Positions 32,426-40,023 of a stretch of 64,000 nt of DNA are shown in pieces. The DNA lies in assembly GCF_030269765.1 (NCBI RefSeq), contig NZ_BSTX01000002.1:1549259-1613258 (forward strand). Direction: 5' to 3'. The translations under genes and the position numbers were made by a program. Positions within the stretch are counted from its first letter, which is position 1, and each line of letters begins with the position of its first letter. Origin of the DNA: Actinorhabdospora filicis. GTDB lineage: Bacteria; Actinomycetota; Actinomycetes; Mycobacteriales; Micromonosporaceae. The notes under the pieces were generated by a model. It did no database searches. It was given only the letters and a program-made list of their open reading frames with translations, and was not told the origin of the DNA.

Positions 32426-32957
32426 TCAGTGAACCCCTTTGATGCGAGTGACGAGGACGGCGCCCGCGAGGCCGACGAGGGCCGCGAAGGCGAACAGGGC
32501 GGCGTAGTTCTCTCCGCCGCCGATGGCCGGGAGCAGCGGCGCGACGGCCGCGCCCAGCACGAAGGCCTTGCGGCGTCCGCCGAAGCGGTCGGAGAGCCGG
32601 CCGCCGGCACCGGCGGTGACGGTGGTGAGGGCGTAGCCGGCCATCAGGATCGGGCCGAGGGTGGCGGGCACGTCATCGGCGGCGGCGCCCGGAGCGCGAG
32701 CGGGTCCGGTCCGACAGGCGCCCGACGAGGGGGTTGGCCACGAGGACGCCGAAAGCCCCGGCGGCCAGGACCATCGCCAGGCCGCGTTCCTTGGCCGCCG
32801 GCGCCACGGCCTCGATCTTGAGGGCCATGGTGACCAGGACGGGCGGCAGCAGCGCGGCGAACAGGCCGAGGTTGGCCATGCCCAGCCGCAGCGGGAACGC
32901 GCGGGGTTCCCGCTGGACGCCCTGGTCCGCCTCGGGGGTGGTGATCGTGTGCGACAT
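32426..32957 (-). pseudogene. Decayed MFS sugar transporter
   Basis: About 530 bp remain of a gene normally near 1.3 kb. An N-terminal part from ATG 32957 (94 residues, ending SDRTRSRSGRRRR) stops early at TGA 32675-32673. In another frame the sequence continues with MAGYALTTVTAGAGGRLSDRFGG and ends with the typical last helix of glycoside transporters (GGGENYAALFAFAALVGLAG..LVTRIKGV). The frames are shifted relative to each other and the middle helices are missing, so deletion plus frameshift inactivated it. It sits directly before the GH3 gene and behind the palindromic operator, so it was once the first gene of that operon. Confidence 0.85.
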
Positions 32958-33020
32958 GGCCGCTCCTGACGTGCCGCCGCGACTCCGGTGTCGCGGCCCG
33001 ATGCGAACTATGCCACGACT

Positions 33021-33036
33021 TACCGAGTAGTCGGTA
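33021..33036. promoter_or_regulatory. Palindromic operator between the TetR gene and the MFS/GH3 genes
   Basis: TACCGAGTAGTCGGTA: perfect 6-bp arms TACCGA/TCGGTA with a 4-nt centre, in the 172-bp divergent region. It probably binds the TetR product encoded at 33130 and controls both sides. Confidence 0.78.
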
Positions 33037-33129
33037 GGTAGCGTGATCCGTTCGTTACATGATGACGCGCGGAGTGCCGTATTTCACCGCTGACGCCCCG
33101 TCCGGCGGCGCGCGCCTAGGCTGGCGTCC

Positions 33130-33702
33130 ATGCCACGAGCCCGCCGCACCACCCGCCCCGAGGCCCGCCGCGAGGAGATCCTGGAGGCGGCCCTGGAGCT
33201 GTTCGCCGAACGCGGCTACCGGGGCGCCAGCCTCGCCCTCATCGCCGAGCGCGTCGGGCTGACCCAGCAGGGCCTGCTGCACTACTTCCCGACCAAGGAG
33301 CGGCTGCTGGTGGAGGTCCTGGCCCTGCGCGACGAGCGCGACACCGCCCACCTGTGGCCGCACGGCGGCCTGGACGCGCTGCCGGCCATCGTCGAGCTGA
33401 ACACGCAGCGGCGCGGCATGGTGCAGTCCTACACGGTCCTGTCGGCCGACTCGGTCACCGAGGACCACCCGGCCCGCGACTTCTTCACCGGGCGCTACGA
33501 GCGGCTGCGCGAGGCGGTCGCGGCGATGGTGCGCGAGGACCCCGGCGTCGTCCTGCCCGAGGGCATGAGCGCCGAGGACGCCGCGGCGATGCTCATCGCG
33601 GTCATGGACGGCCTCCAGCTCCAGTGGCTGCTGTCGGGCGGCGACATCGACATGACCGGAGTCGTGCGCGGCGCCTTGGCACTGCTGCGCCGCTCGCCCT
33701 GA
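33130..33702 (+). CDS. TetR family regulator of the glucosidase locus
   Basis: The protein has 190 residues. The HTH is RREEILEAALELFAERGYRGASLALIAERVGLTQQGLLHYFPTKERLL, and the C-terminal domain (LQLQWLLSGGDIDM) is typical of TetR regulators beside MFS/GH3 gene pairs. It is divergent from the decayed transporter and the GH3 gene, with a perfect palindrome in between, so it likely represses them until a glucoside-derived inducer appears. Start ATG 33130; weak ribosome site. Confidence 0.9.
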   Translation: MPRARRTTRPEARREEILEAALELFAERGYRGASLALIAERVGLTQQGLLHYFPTKERLLVEVLALRDERDTAHLWPHGGLDALPAIVELNTQRRGMVQSYTVLSADSVTEDHPARDFFTGRYERLREAVAAMVREDPGVVLPEGMSAEDAAAMLIAVMDGLQLQWLLSGGDIDMTGVVRGALALLRRSP

Positions 33703-33712
33703 GAACACGCCG

Positions 33713-33750
33713 GACTCGGGCCTTGGAAAACGACTCGGGCCTTAGAAAAC
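33713..33750. repeat. Tandem 19-bp direct repeat
   Basis: GACTCGGGCCTTGGAAAAC is followed directly by GACTCGGGCCTTAGAAAAC (18 of 19 identical), between the TetR stop and the terminator. Function unknown; it may be replication slippage. Confidence 0.8.
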
Positions 33751-33756
33751 GGAGAA

Positions 33757-33786
33757 GGCCCGGGAGACATCGTCTCCCGGGCCTTT
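33757..33786. terminator. Intrinsic terminator downstream of the TetR gene / tRNA-Pro
   Basis: GGCCCGGGAGAC (33757-33768) and GTCTCCCGGGCC (33772-33783) form a 12-bp stem with a short loop, followed by TTTC on the plus strand; on the minus strand it lies after tRNA-Pro and is followed by TTCTCC. Confidence 0.85.
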
Positions 33787-33801
33787 CACATTCTCACTCG
33801 G

Positions 33802-33875
33802 TCGGGACGGCGGGATTCGAACCCACGACCCCTTGACCCCCAGTCAAGTACGCTACCAAACTGCGCCACGTCCCG
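33802..33875 (-). tRNA. tRNA-Pro (GGG)
   Basis: Read on the minus strand, the acceptor CGGGACG pairs with CGTCCCG before the discriminator A. The T loop is GTTCGAATC, and the anticodon stem-loop is ACTTGACTGGGGGTCAAG with anticodon GGG. About 74 nt; CCA is not encoded. It lies between the TetR terminator and der. Confidence 0.93.
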
Positions 33876-34028
33876 AGGCCACCCGCACCTTGTGAGCGCG
33901 CGGCAGCGAGGAGAAGCATATCCGAGCCCACCCGTGACCCCGCAACCGGGTATCGACAAGGGATCACCGCAGCTCACGTGCCACAACGACGAAGGCGCGC
34001 CCCCCATAAGGGAACGCGCCCGCCGCCG

Positions 34029-35435
34029 TCACTTCTTGGCCGGTTTGCCGCGCTTTTCGCGCGCCTTCACCTGGATCGAGATGGGGCTGCCGACGAAACC
34101 GAAGTCCTCGCGCAGCCGCCGCTCGACGTACCGCACGTACTGCGGGTCGAGCTTGCCGGAGGTGAACAGGATGAACCGCGGCGGACGGATGTCCACCTGG
34201 GTCGCGAACAGGATCCTGGGCGCCTTGCCGCCCCGGATCGGGTGCGGGTGGGCCGCGATCAGCGCCGCCATCCACTGGTTGAGCTCACCGGTGGACACCC
34301 GCTGCTCCCACCCGGCGAGCGCGACGCGGATCTCGCGGGCGAGCTTGGCGACCGCCCGGCCCGTCATCGCCGAGATGTTGATGCGCGGCGCCCAGGCGAC
34401 CCGCCGCATCTCGCGCTCGATCTCGCGCTCCAGGTAGTAGTGGCGCTCCTCGTCGACCAGGTCCCACTTGTTGTACGCGATCACCAGGGCCCGGCCCGAT
34501 TCCACGACCTGCGAGATGACCCGCTGGTCCTGCTCGGAGATGGCCTGCGAGGCGTCCAGCAGCACCACCGCGACCTCGGCGGCCTCGATGGCGCCCTGGG
34601 TGCGCAGGGACGCGTAGTACTCGGTGCCCGACGCCTGCGCCACGCGGCGGCGCAGGCCGGCGGTGTCGACCAGGTGCCAGGTCTCGCCGTCGATGTCCAC
34701 CAGGCTGTCGACGGGGTCGACGGTGGTCCCGGCGACGTCGTCGACGACCGCCCGCATGTCCTTCGACAGCTGGTTGAGCAGGCTCGACTTGCCCACGTTG
34801 GGACGCCCGACGAGCGCCACCCTGCGCGGGCCGCCCTCCTTGGGACCGAAGTCCTCGGGGACCTCCGGCATCAGCTTCATGATCTCGTCGAGCAGGTCGC
34901 CCGAACCCCGGCCGTGCAGCGCCGACACCGGGAACGGCTCGCCCAGGCCCAGCGACCACAGTCCCGAGGCCTCCGGCTCCTGCCGCTGGTCATCGATCTT
35001 GTTGGCCACCAGCAGCACCGGCTTCTTGCCGCGCTGCAGGACCTTCGCGGCGGCCTCGTCGACGTCGGTGGCACCGACGATGGCGTCCACGACCAGGATG
35101 ATCACGTCGGCGGTGCGCATCGCGATCTCGGCCTGACCGGCGATGGCCGCCGCCCGGCCCTTCGCGTCGGGCTCCCAGCCGCCGGTGTCGACGACCATGA
35201 ATTTGCGTCCGGCCCACACCGCGTCATAGGACACGCGGTCGCGGGTCACACCCGGCTTGTCCTCCACGACCGCCTGGCGGCGCCCGATGATGCGGTTCAC
35301 CAGCGTGGACTTGCCCACGTTGGGGCGGCCCACGACCGCCACGACCGGTACCGGGCCCTCCTCCTCGGCGAGCGCCGCGTCGACGTCGGGCTGGAACTCC
35401 TCGGCTAGCGCGGCCCAGATGGCGTCGTCAGTCAC
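34029..35435 (-). CDS. der: Ribosome biogenesis GTPase Der (EngA)
   Basis: The protein has 468 residues. It has two tandem GTPase domains with P-loops GRPNVGKSTL (first) and GRPNVGKSSL (second), NKxD motifs (NKID, NKWD) and a C-terminal KH-like domain ending with a basic tail (REKRGKPAKK). It acts in 50S subunit assembly. Start GTG 35435 overlaps the cmk stop by 4 bp (GTGA), the usual cmk-der operon. Confidence 0.97.
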   Translation of the reverse strand: MTDDAIWAALAEEFQPDVDAALAEEEGPVPVVAVVGRPNVGKSTLVNRIIGRRQAVVEDKPGVTRDRVSYDAVWAGRKFMVVDTGGWEPDAKGRAAAIAGQAEIAMRTADVIILVVDAIVGATDVDEAAAKVLQRGKKPVLLVANKIDDQRQEPEASGLWSLGLGEPFPVSALHGRGSGDLLDEIMKLMPEVPEDFGPKEGGPRRVALVGRPNVGKSSLLNQLSKDMRAVVDDVAGTTVDPVDSLVDIDGETWHLVDTAGLRRRVAQASGTEYYASLRTQGAIEAAEVAVVLLDASQAISEQDQRVISQVVESGRALVIAYNKWDLVDEERHYYLEREIEREMRRVAWAPRINISAMTGRAVAKLAREIRVALAGWEQRVSTGELNQWMAALIAAHPHPIRGGKAPRILFATQVDIRPPRFILFTSGKLDPQYVRYVERRLREDFGFVGSPISIQVKAREKRGKPAKK

Positions 35436-36103
35436 GTGATTTCCCCGTTGCTAAGTAGTGCGAGCATCCGGCCCACGACGGCGTCGATCCCCAGATGGGT
35501 CGTGTCGATCGCGACGGCGCCGGCTGCGGCTTCCAGTGGCTTGGTGGTCTTGGAGTCGGCGGCGTCGCGCCGGGCGATGTCGGCGGCGGTGGCCGAGACG
35601 TCGGTGTCGTTCTCGGCGCTGCGGCGGCGGGCGCGCTCCAGCTCGTCGGCGTACAGGTACACCTTCAGGTCGGCATCGGGCGCCACGACCTCGGCGATGT
35701 CGCGGCCCTCGACCACGATCCCCGCGCCGGCCTCGGCGATGATGCGGCGCTGCTCGGCGATCAGGTGCTCGCGCACCGCCGGGACGCCCGCGACCGCCGA
35801 CACCGCGCCGGTCACCTCCGCGCCCCTGATCTCGGCGTCGACGGGCTCGCCGTCCAGCCGCGTGAACGGGTCGCCGGGAGTGGTGCCCAGCTCCAGCTTC
35901 GCGGTGCGCACCGCCTCGGCCACGGCGTCTTTGTCGGCGAGGTCGACCCCCGAGCGCAGCGCGGCCAGCGCCGCCGCCCGGTACATCGCGCCGGTGTCGA
36001 GGTAGGCCGAGCCCAGCGCCGAAGCCAGCCGCTTCGACACCGTGGACTTGCCGGACCCCGAAGGTCCGTCCACCGCGACCACGCGCGCCTGCGGACTGTT
36101 CAC
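35432..36103 (-). CDS. cmk: Cytidylate kinase
   Basis: The protein has 223 residues from GTG 36103 with GGGAGGCGAGA upstream. The P-loop is DGPSGSGKSTVSKRL, DTGAMYRA is the CMP-binding motif, and VEGRDIAEVV and the lid RRSAENDTDV follow. It phosphorylates CMP/dCMP. A longer start at 36154 is possible but has no support. It is the first gene of cmk-der. Confidence 0.95.
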   Translation of the reverse strand: MNSPQARVVAVDGPSGSGKSTVSKRLASALGSAYLDTGAMYRAAALAALRSGVDLADKDAVAEAVRTAKLELGTTPGDPFTRLDGEPVDAEIRGAEVTGAVSAVAGVPAVREHLIAEQRRIIAEAGAGIVVEGRDIAEVVAPDADLKVYLYADELERARRRSAENDTDVSATAADIARRDAADSKTTKPLEAAAGAVAIDTTHLGIDAVVGRMLALLSNGEIT

Positions 36104-36226
36104 TCTCGCCTCCCGATCACCTACCGCGTCCCCGACGAGGACCGACCCAATCATGCCTTGTCGCCCGAAGTGAGCTCCAGCACGGGCCGCTCGTACAGCG
36201 CGCCCGGGCGGCGTAGCCTTCCCCGG

Positions 36227-36754
36227 GTGGGCGAGGACACAGTCTGGACGACGCTGCCGGGACCGACCGGACCGGTCGCCATAGCCGTCTCACCGCGCGG
36301 CCTGCGCCGCCTGTCACTGCTCGACCGGCCCGAACGCGCCGCCGAGCACATGCCCGACGGCGCCGTCGAGGGCGAGAACGAGCGCACCGCCGCCGTGGCC
36401 GCGCAACTGGCCGCCTACCTCACCGGCGAGCGCCGCGAGTTCGACCTGCCCCTCGACTGGTCGGACTTCGACGGCTGGCAGCGCACCGTCCTCCAGACCC
36501 TCCACGAGACCGTCGCCTACGGCGAGACCGTCAGCTACGGCGAGCTCGCCGCCCGCGCCGGGCGTCCCGGCGCGGCGCGCGTGGTCGGCGCCATCATGGG
36601 CTCCAACCCGATCCCGATCGTCGTGCCCTGCCACCGCGTGGTGGACAGCGGCGGCGGGCTCGGCGGATTCTCCGGCAGCCGCCGCGGCCCCTCCATGGAG
36701 ACCAAGCGACGGCTGCTCACCATCGAAGGGGCCATCGCCCCGACGCTGTTCTAG
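36227..36754 (+). CDS. ogt: Methylated-DNA--protein-cysteine methyltransferase
   Basis: The protein has 175 residues from GTG 36227. The active-site motif IVVPCHRVV is present, with the helix-turn-helix TVSYGELAARAGRPGAARVVGAIMGSNP before it and GGFSGSRR after. It removes alkyl groups from O6-alkylguanine in a suicide reaction. It is divergent from cmk and followed by three small repeats shared with the end of rluB. The N-terminal part is short and poorly conserved, as usual. Confidence 0.92.
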   Translation: MGEDTVWTTLPGPTGPVAIAVSPRGLRRLSLLDRPERAAEHMPDGAVEGENERTAAVAAQLAAYLTGERREFDLPLDWSDFDGWQRTVLQTLHETVAYGETVSYGELAARAGRPGAARVVGAIMGSNPIPIVVPCHRVVDSGGGLGGFSGSRRGPSMETKRRLLTIEGAIAPTLF

Positions 36755-36777
36755 CGCCCGCCGCGCGGGCCACCGGC

Positions 36778-36856
36778 TTACAGGCCTACGGCCTTACCCT
36801 GCTTGCCTTTACAGGCCTACGGCCTTGCTCTACCGGCTTTACAGGCCTACGGCCTT
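36778..36856. repeat. Three copies of an 18-bp unit, the last being the 3' end of rluB
   Basis: TTACAGGCCTACGGCCTT occurs at 36778-36795, 36809-36826 and 36839-36856, spaced 30-31 bp. On the minus strand each copy reads as codons for K-A-V-G-L-stop, the true end of rluB in the third copy. Each contains the small palindrome AGGCCGTAGGCCT. Confidence 0.85.
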
Positions 36857-37570
36857 GTACAGAGCCCCCAGCTCCTCACGGCGCAGATTGCGCACCGTGC
36901 CCGGCTTGAGGTTCCCCAGCGTCACCGCGCCGATCCGAGTGCGCACCAGCCGGAAGACCGGGTGCCCGACCTCGTCCAGCAGCCGCCGCACGATGTGCTT
37001 GCGGCCCTCGTGGACAACGATCTCGATCAGCGAGCGGTTCTCGTGCTCGTCGATGACCTTGAAGTCGTCGATGGTGACCGGCCCGTCCTCCAGCGTCACG
37101 CCCTTGGCCAGGCGCCGCCCCAGCGACATCGGGATCGGCCCGCGCACCTCGCAGCGGTAGGTCTTGGCGATCTCGTAGGACGGGTGCATCAGCCGGTGGG
37201 CGAGGTCACCGTCGTTGGTCAGCAGCAGCAGACCCTCCGAGTCGGTGTCCAGGCGCCCCACGTGGAAGATCCGCTCCGGGACCGCCGTCACGAACTCGCC
37301 CAGGCCCTTGCGGCCCTGCTCGTCGGCCATCGACGACACCACACCGCGCGGCTTGTTGAACGCCAGGTGCACCGTGCGGACGTCGGTGATCACGCGCTCG
37401 CCGTCGACGTGGATGACGGCGGTGGCGGGGTCGACGCGCACGCCCAGCTCGGCGCGCTTGCCGTCGACGGTGACGCGCCCGGCGGCGATGAGCTCCTCGC
37501 TCGCGCGCCGGGAGCCCAGCCCGGCCGAGGCCAGGACCTTCTGCAGTCGCTGTTCGCCGGTCTCAGCCAT
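36839..37570 (-). CDS. rluB: Ribosomal large subunit pseudouridine synthase (RluB type)
   Basis: The protein has 243 residues from ATG 37570. The S4 domain is at the N-terminus (RLQKVLASAGLGSRRASEELIAAGRV), and the catalytic Asp is in GRLDTDSEGLLLLTNDG. RGVVSSMAD and EGRKHIVRRLLDEVGHPV are typical of RluB/RsuA. It modifies 23S rRNA. It overlaps scpB by 8 bp. The final codons are duplicated twice beyond the stop. Confidence 0.94.
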   Translation of the reverse strand: MAETGEQRLQKVLASAGLGSRRASEELIAAGRVTVDGKRAELGVRVDPATAVIHVDGERVITDVRTVHLAFNKPRGVVSSMADEQGRKGLGEFVTAVPERIFHVGRLDTDSEGLLLLTNDGDLAHRLMHPSYEIAKTYRCEVRGPIPMSLGRRLAKGVTLEDGPVTIDDFKVIDEHENRSLIEIVVHEGRKHIVRRLLDEVGHPVFRLVRTRIGAVTLGNLKPGTVRNLRREELGALYKAVGL

Positions 37571-38441
37571 CGATGGCGCCTTCCGTGAGCTCGTCGAGGT
37601 CGTCGGGCAGGAACGGCGCGAGTGGCGGCAACTCCGAGACGGAGTTGATACCGAGTTTCTCCAGGAAAAGCACCGTCGTACGGTACAGGTGCGCTCCGGT
37701 GTCGGGTTCGCTGCCACACTCCTCCACGAGTCCGCGGGACAGGAGGGTGCGGATCACGCCGTCGCAGTTGACGCCGCGGATGCCCGAGATGCGGGCCCGG
37801 GTGACCGGCTGCTTGTAGGCGACCACGGCCAGGGTCTCCAGCGCGGCCTTGGTCAGGCGGGCCTGCTGGCCGTCCAGGACGAAGCGCTCCACGTGCGGGG
37901 CGTACTCGTCGCGGGTGTAGAAGCGCCAGCCCCCGGCCTGCCTGCGCAGGTCGAAGCCGCGGGCCTGGGCGGTGTACTCCGCCGAGAGCCGCTCCAGCGC
38001 GGCGGTGATCTCCTCTTTCGTGCGCCCGAGGTTCTGCGCCAGGACGATCTCGCCGACGGGCTCGTCGACGACCATGAGGATCGCCTCCAGGGTGCCGGGG
38101 AGGTCGTCGACCTCCGGCGGCGCCTCGTCCCGGGGCTCCTCGGCGGGCTCGTCCACCACGGCGACCGGTTCGGCGATCTCCGGTTCCGGCTCGGGCTCCA
38201 TTTCCGGCTCCGGCTCGGGATCCGGGGCGGCCATCACCGGTTCGGGGGACGCCTCCGGCTCGCCGCTCTCGCGCCGCCAGGGCGGCGTCCAGCCGGCGAC
38301 CTCGGCCGCCAGGCCCTTGGCCTCACCGCCGGTGTCGTCCCGCGGCGGCCCTTCGGGCTCCTCCCCCGCCGTGGCCCGCTGCCATGGCGGGGTCCAGTCC
38401 GCCACCGCGTCGGCCAGGGATCCCCGCGCCTCGTCAGCCAC
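37563..38441 (-). CDS. scpB: Segregation and condensation protein B
   Basis: The protein has 292 residues from GTG 38441 (overlapping the scpA end by 8 bp). The C-terminal about 190 residues form the two winged-helix ScpB domains (GTLEAILMVVDEPVGEIVLAQNLG; RQAGGWRFYTRDEYAPHVERF; LETLAVVAYKQPVTRARISGIRGVNCDGVIRTLLSRGLV). The N-terminal about 110 residues are unusual: two copies of a WTPPW motif (DWTPPWQR, GWTPPWRR) followed by a Glu/Pro-rich stretch. ScpB binds ScpA and SMC in chromosome condensation. Confidence 0.94.
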   Translation of the reverse strand: MADEARGSLADAVADWTPPWQRATAGEEPEGPPRDDTGGEAKGLAAEVAGWTPPWRRESGEPEASPEPVMAAPDPEPEPEMEPEPEPEIAEPVAVVDEPAEEPRDEAPPEVDDLPGTLEAILMVVDEPVGEIVLAQNLGRTKEEITAALERLSAEYTAQARGFDLRRQAGGWRFYTRDEYAPHVERFVLDGQQARLTKAALETLAVVAYKQPVTRARISGIRGVNCDGVIRTLLSRGLVEECGSEPDTGAHLYRTTVLFLEKLGINSVSELPPLAPFLPDDLDELTEGAIDG

Positions 38442-39333
38442 CGTCGGTGTCCTCCGTCTTCTCGTCGGCGCCCTCCGGGGCGCCCGCGTATTCGTCGACA
38501 TCGATGGCGCGGGCGTCGGCCTCGGCGATCCAGCGGACCGTCAGCTCCCCCAGGGCCTCCACCTGCTCGAAGCCGATCATGTTCTCCCGGTACAGCTCCA
38601 GCAGCGCCAGGAACCGGGCGACGACCTCCAGGGTCGACTCGCAGTCGGCGGTCAGCGCGCGGAAGGTCGCGGTGCCCAGGCCGCGCAGGCGGTCCTGGAT
38701 GATCGCGGCGTGCTCGGCGACGCTGACGCGCACCATGTGCACGTGCGCCACCGAGACCTCCGGGACCGGTTTGGGCGACATCGCCGCCGCGGCCAGTTTC
38801 GCCAGCCGCTCGGGGCCGATGCCCAGGACGAGGTCGGGCAGCGCGTCGGCGTAGCGGCCCTCCAGGGTGACCGCGCGCGGCCAGCGGCGGGCGGCGTTCT
38901 GCTCCAGGCCGTTGATGTGGGCGGCGGCCTCCTTGAAGGCCTTGTACTGGAGCAGCCGCGCGAACAGCAGGTCGCGGGCCTCCAGCAGCGCCAGGTCCTC
39001 GGCGTCCTCGACCTCGGCGGCCGGCAGCAGCCGCGCGGCCTTGAGGTCGAGCAGGGTCGCGGCGATGACGAGGAACTCGCTGGTCTCGTCGAGGTCCCAG
39101 TCGTCGCCCATCGCCCGGATGTAGGCGATGAACTCGTCGGTGACCTTGTGCAGCGCGACCTCGGTGACGTCGAGCTTGTGCTTGCCGATCAGCTGGAGCA
39201 GCAGGTCGAAGGGGCCCTCGAAGTTGGCCAGCCGCACCTGGAAACCGGTGGGCGCGGGCGCCTCGGAGGCCGGGGCGCCGGCGGTCACCGCGCCGTCCAC
39301 TCCGTCGTCCAGTCGCTCGCTCGCCGTGATCAC
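38434..39333 (-). CDS. scpA: Segregation and condensation protein A
   Basis: The protein has 299 residues from GTG 39333. The kleisin signature at the start is FQVRLANFEGPFDLLLQLIGKHKLDVTEV, the middle is ARLLPAAEVEDAEDLALLEARDLLFARLLQYKAFKEAA, and the C-terminal winged helix binds the SMC head. It belongs to the scpAB operon following the parA and site-2-protease-like genes. A TTG at 39381 could add 16 residues; no clear ribosome site decides. Confidence 0.94.
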   Translation of the reverse strand: MITASERLDDGVDGAVTAGAPASEAPAPTGFQVRLANFEGPFDLLLQLIGKHKLDVTEVALHKVTDEFIAYIRAMGDDWDLDETSEFLVIAATLLDLKAARLLPAAEVEDAEDLALLEARDLLFARLLQYKAFKEAAAHINGLEQNAARRWPRAVTLEGRYADALPDLVLGIGPERLAKLAAAAMSPKPVPEVSVAHVHMVRVSVAEHAAIIQDRLRGLGTATFRALTADCESTLEVVARFLALLELYRENMIGFEQVEALGELTVRWIAEADARAIDVDEYAGAPEGADEKTEDTDGG

Positions 39334-39399
39334 CCCGAAAGCGTAATCGCCGCCGCGCGGGCGCGCGGCGACACCTGCCAACCTCGGGCCGCCCGCTCC

Positions 39400-40014
39400 T
39401 CAGAGCAGCAGCCGCGCCAGTGGCGTGACCACCACGTCCAGGACCCGGTGCAGCGGAGGCACTCCCCCGATCGGGACGGCCATCAGCACCAGCAGCAGCA
39501 CCGATCCCACCCGGCGCCCGGCCAGCAGCGGCTCGGCCGAGACCACCCCGGGCAGGAACCGTTTCAGCAGCGTCCATCCGTCGCAGGGCGGCAGCGGCAT
39601 CAGCGCCACCACCGCGAAGCACATCAGGCCCACCCCGGTGGTGTAGACCAGCTGCTCGGCGGCCGGTCCGGGGACGCCGCGCAGCACGTCGGAGGGCCGG
39701 TAGACCTCGCCGGTGAGGCTGGCGGGGAACAGCGCGCCGAACCCGGCCACCACCGCCGCGCCCGCGATCAGGACCCCGGCGGGCCCGGCGATCGCCGTCC
39801 ACATCGGACGCCGTGTGCCGGGTGCCGCCGCGCCCCAGCCGGTGCCGCCGAAGACCGCGCCGAGCAGCCCGAGCGGGTCGACGTCGCGGCGCCAGGAGGG
39901 CAGCCGCGGCCCGCCCGCGAGCACGCTCTGGGCGAGATGACGCAGCCCGATGCCGAGGACCAGCGCCGCGGCCAGCCCGGCGAGGGCGGCCGGCTGGGCG
40001 AGGGCGTAGATCAG
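39400..40014 (-). CDS. Site-2-protease-like membrane protein without a zinc motif, probable CTG start
   Basis: The protein has about 204 residues and several membrane helices (PAALAGLAAALVLGIGL; MWTAIAGPAGVLIAGAAVVAGFGALF; MCFAVVALMPLPPCDG; VGSVLLLVLMAVPIGGV). The LMPLPPCDGWTLL stretch matches the third motif of M50 proteases (NxxPxPxxDG), but HExxH is absent; RHLAQ stands at the matching place. Between the parA stop and the first GTG (39918 region) no ATG, GTG or TTG occurs in frame, whereas CTG 40014 has AGGAG 6 nt upstream. It sits between parA and scpA on the same strand. Likely proteolytically inactive. Confidence 0.7.
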   Translation of the reverse strand: MIYALAQPAALAGLAAALVLGIGLRHLAQSVLAGGPRLPSWRRDVDPLGLLGAVFGGTGWGAAAPGTRRPMWTAIAGPAGVLIAGAAVVAGFGALFPASLTGEVYRPSDVLRGVPGPAAEQLVYTTGVGLMCFAVVALMPLPPCDGWTLLKRFLPGVVSAEPLLAGRRVGSVLLLVLMAVPIGGVPPLHRVLDVVVTPLARLLL

Positions 40015-40023
40015 GTGGGGCTC

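Noticed and set aside
33713..33750. Tandem 19-bp repeat as an integration (att) site next to tRNA-Pro
   Set aside because: It is not part of the tRNA sequence and no integrase or island border is present; xerD at 41110 is the chromosomal housekeeping type.
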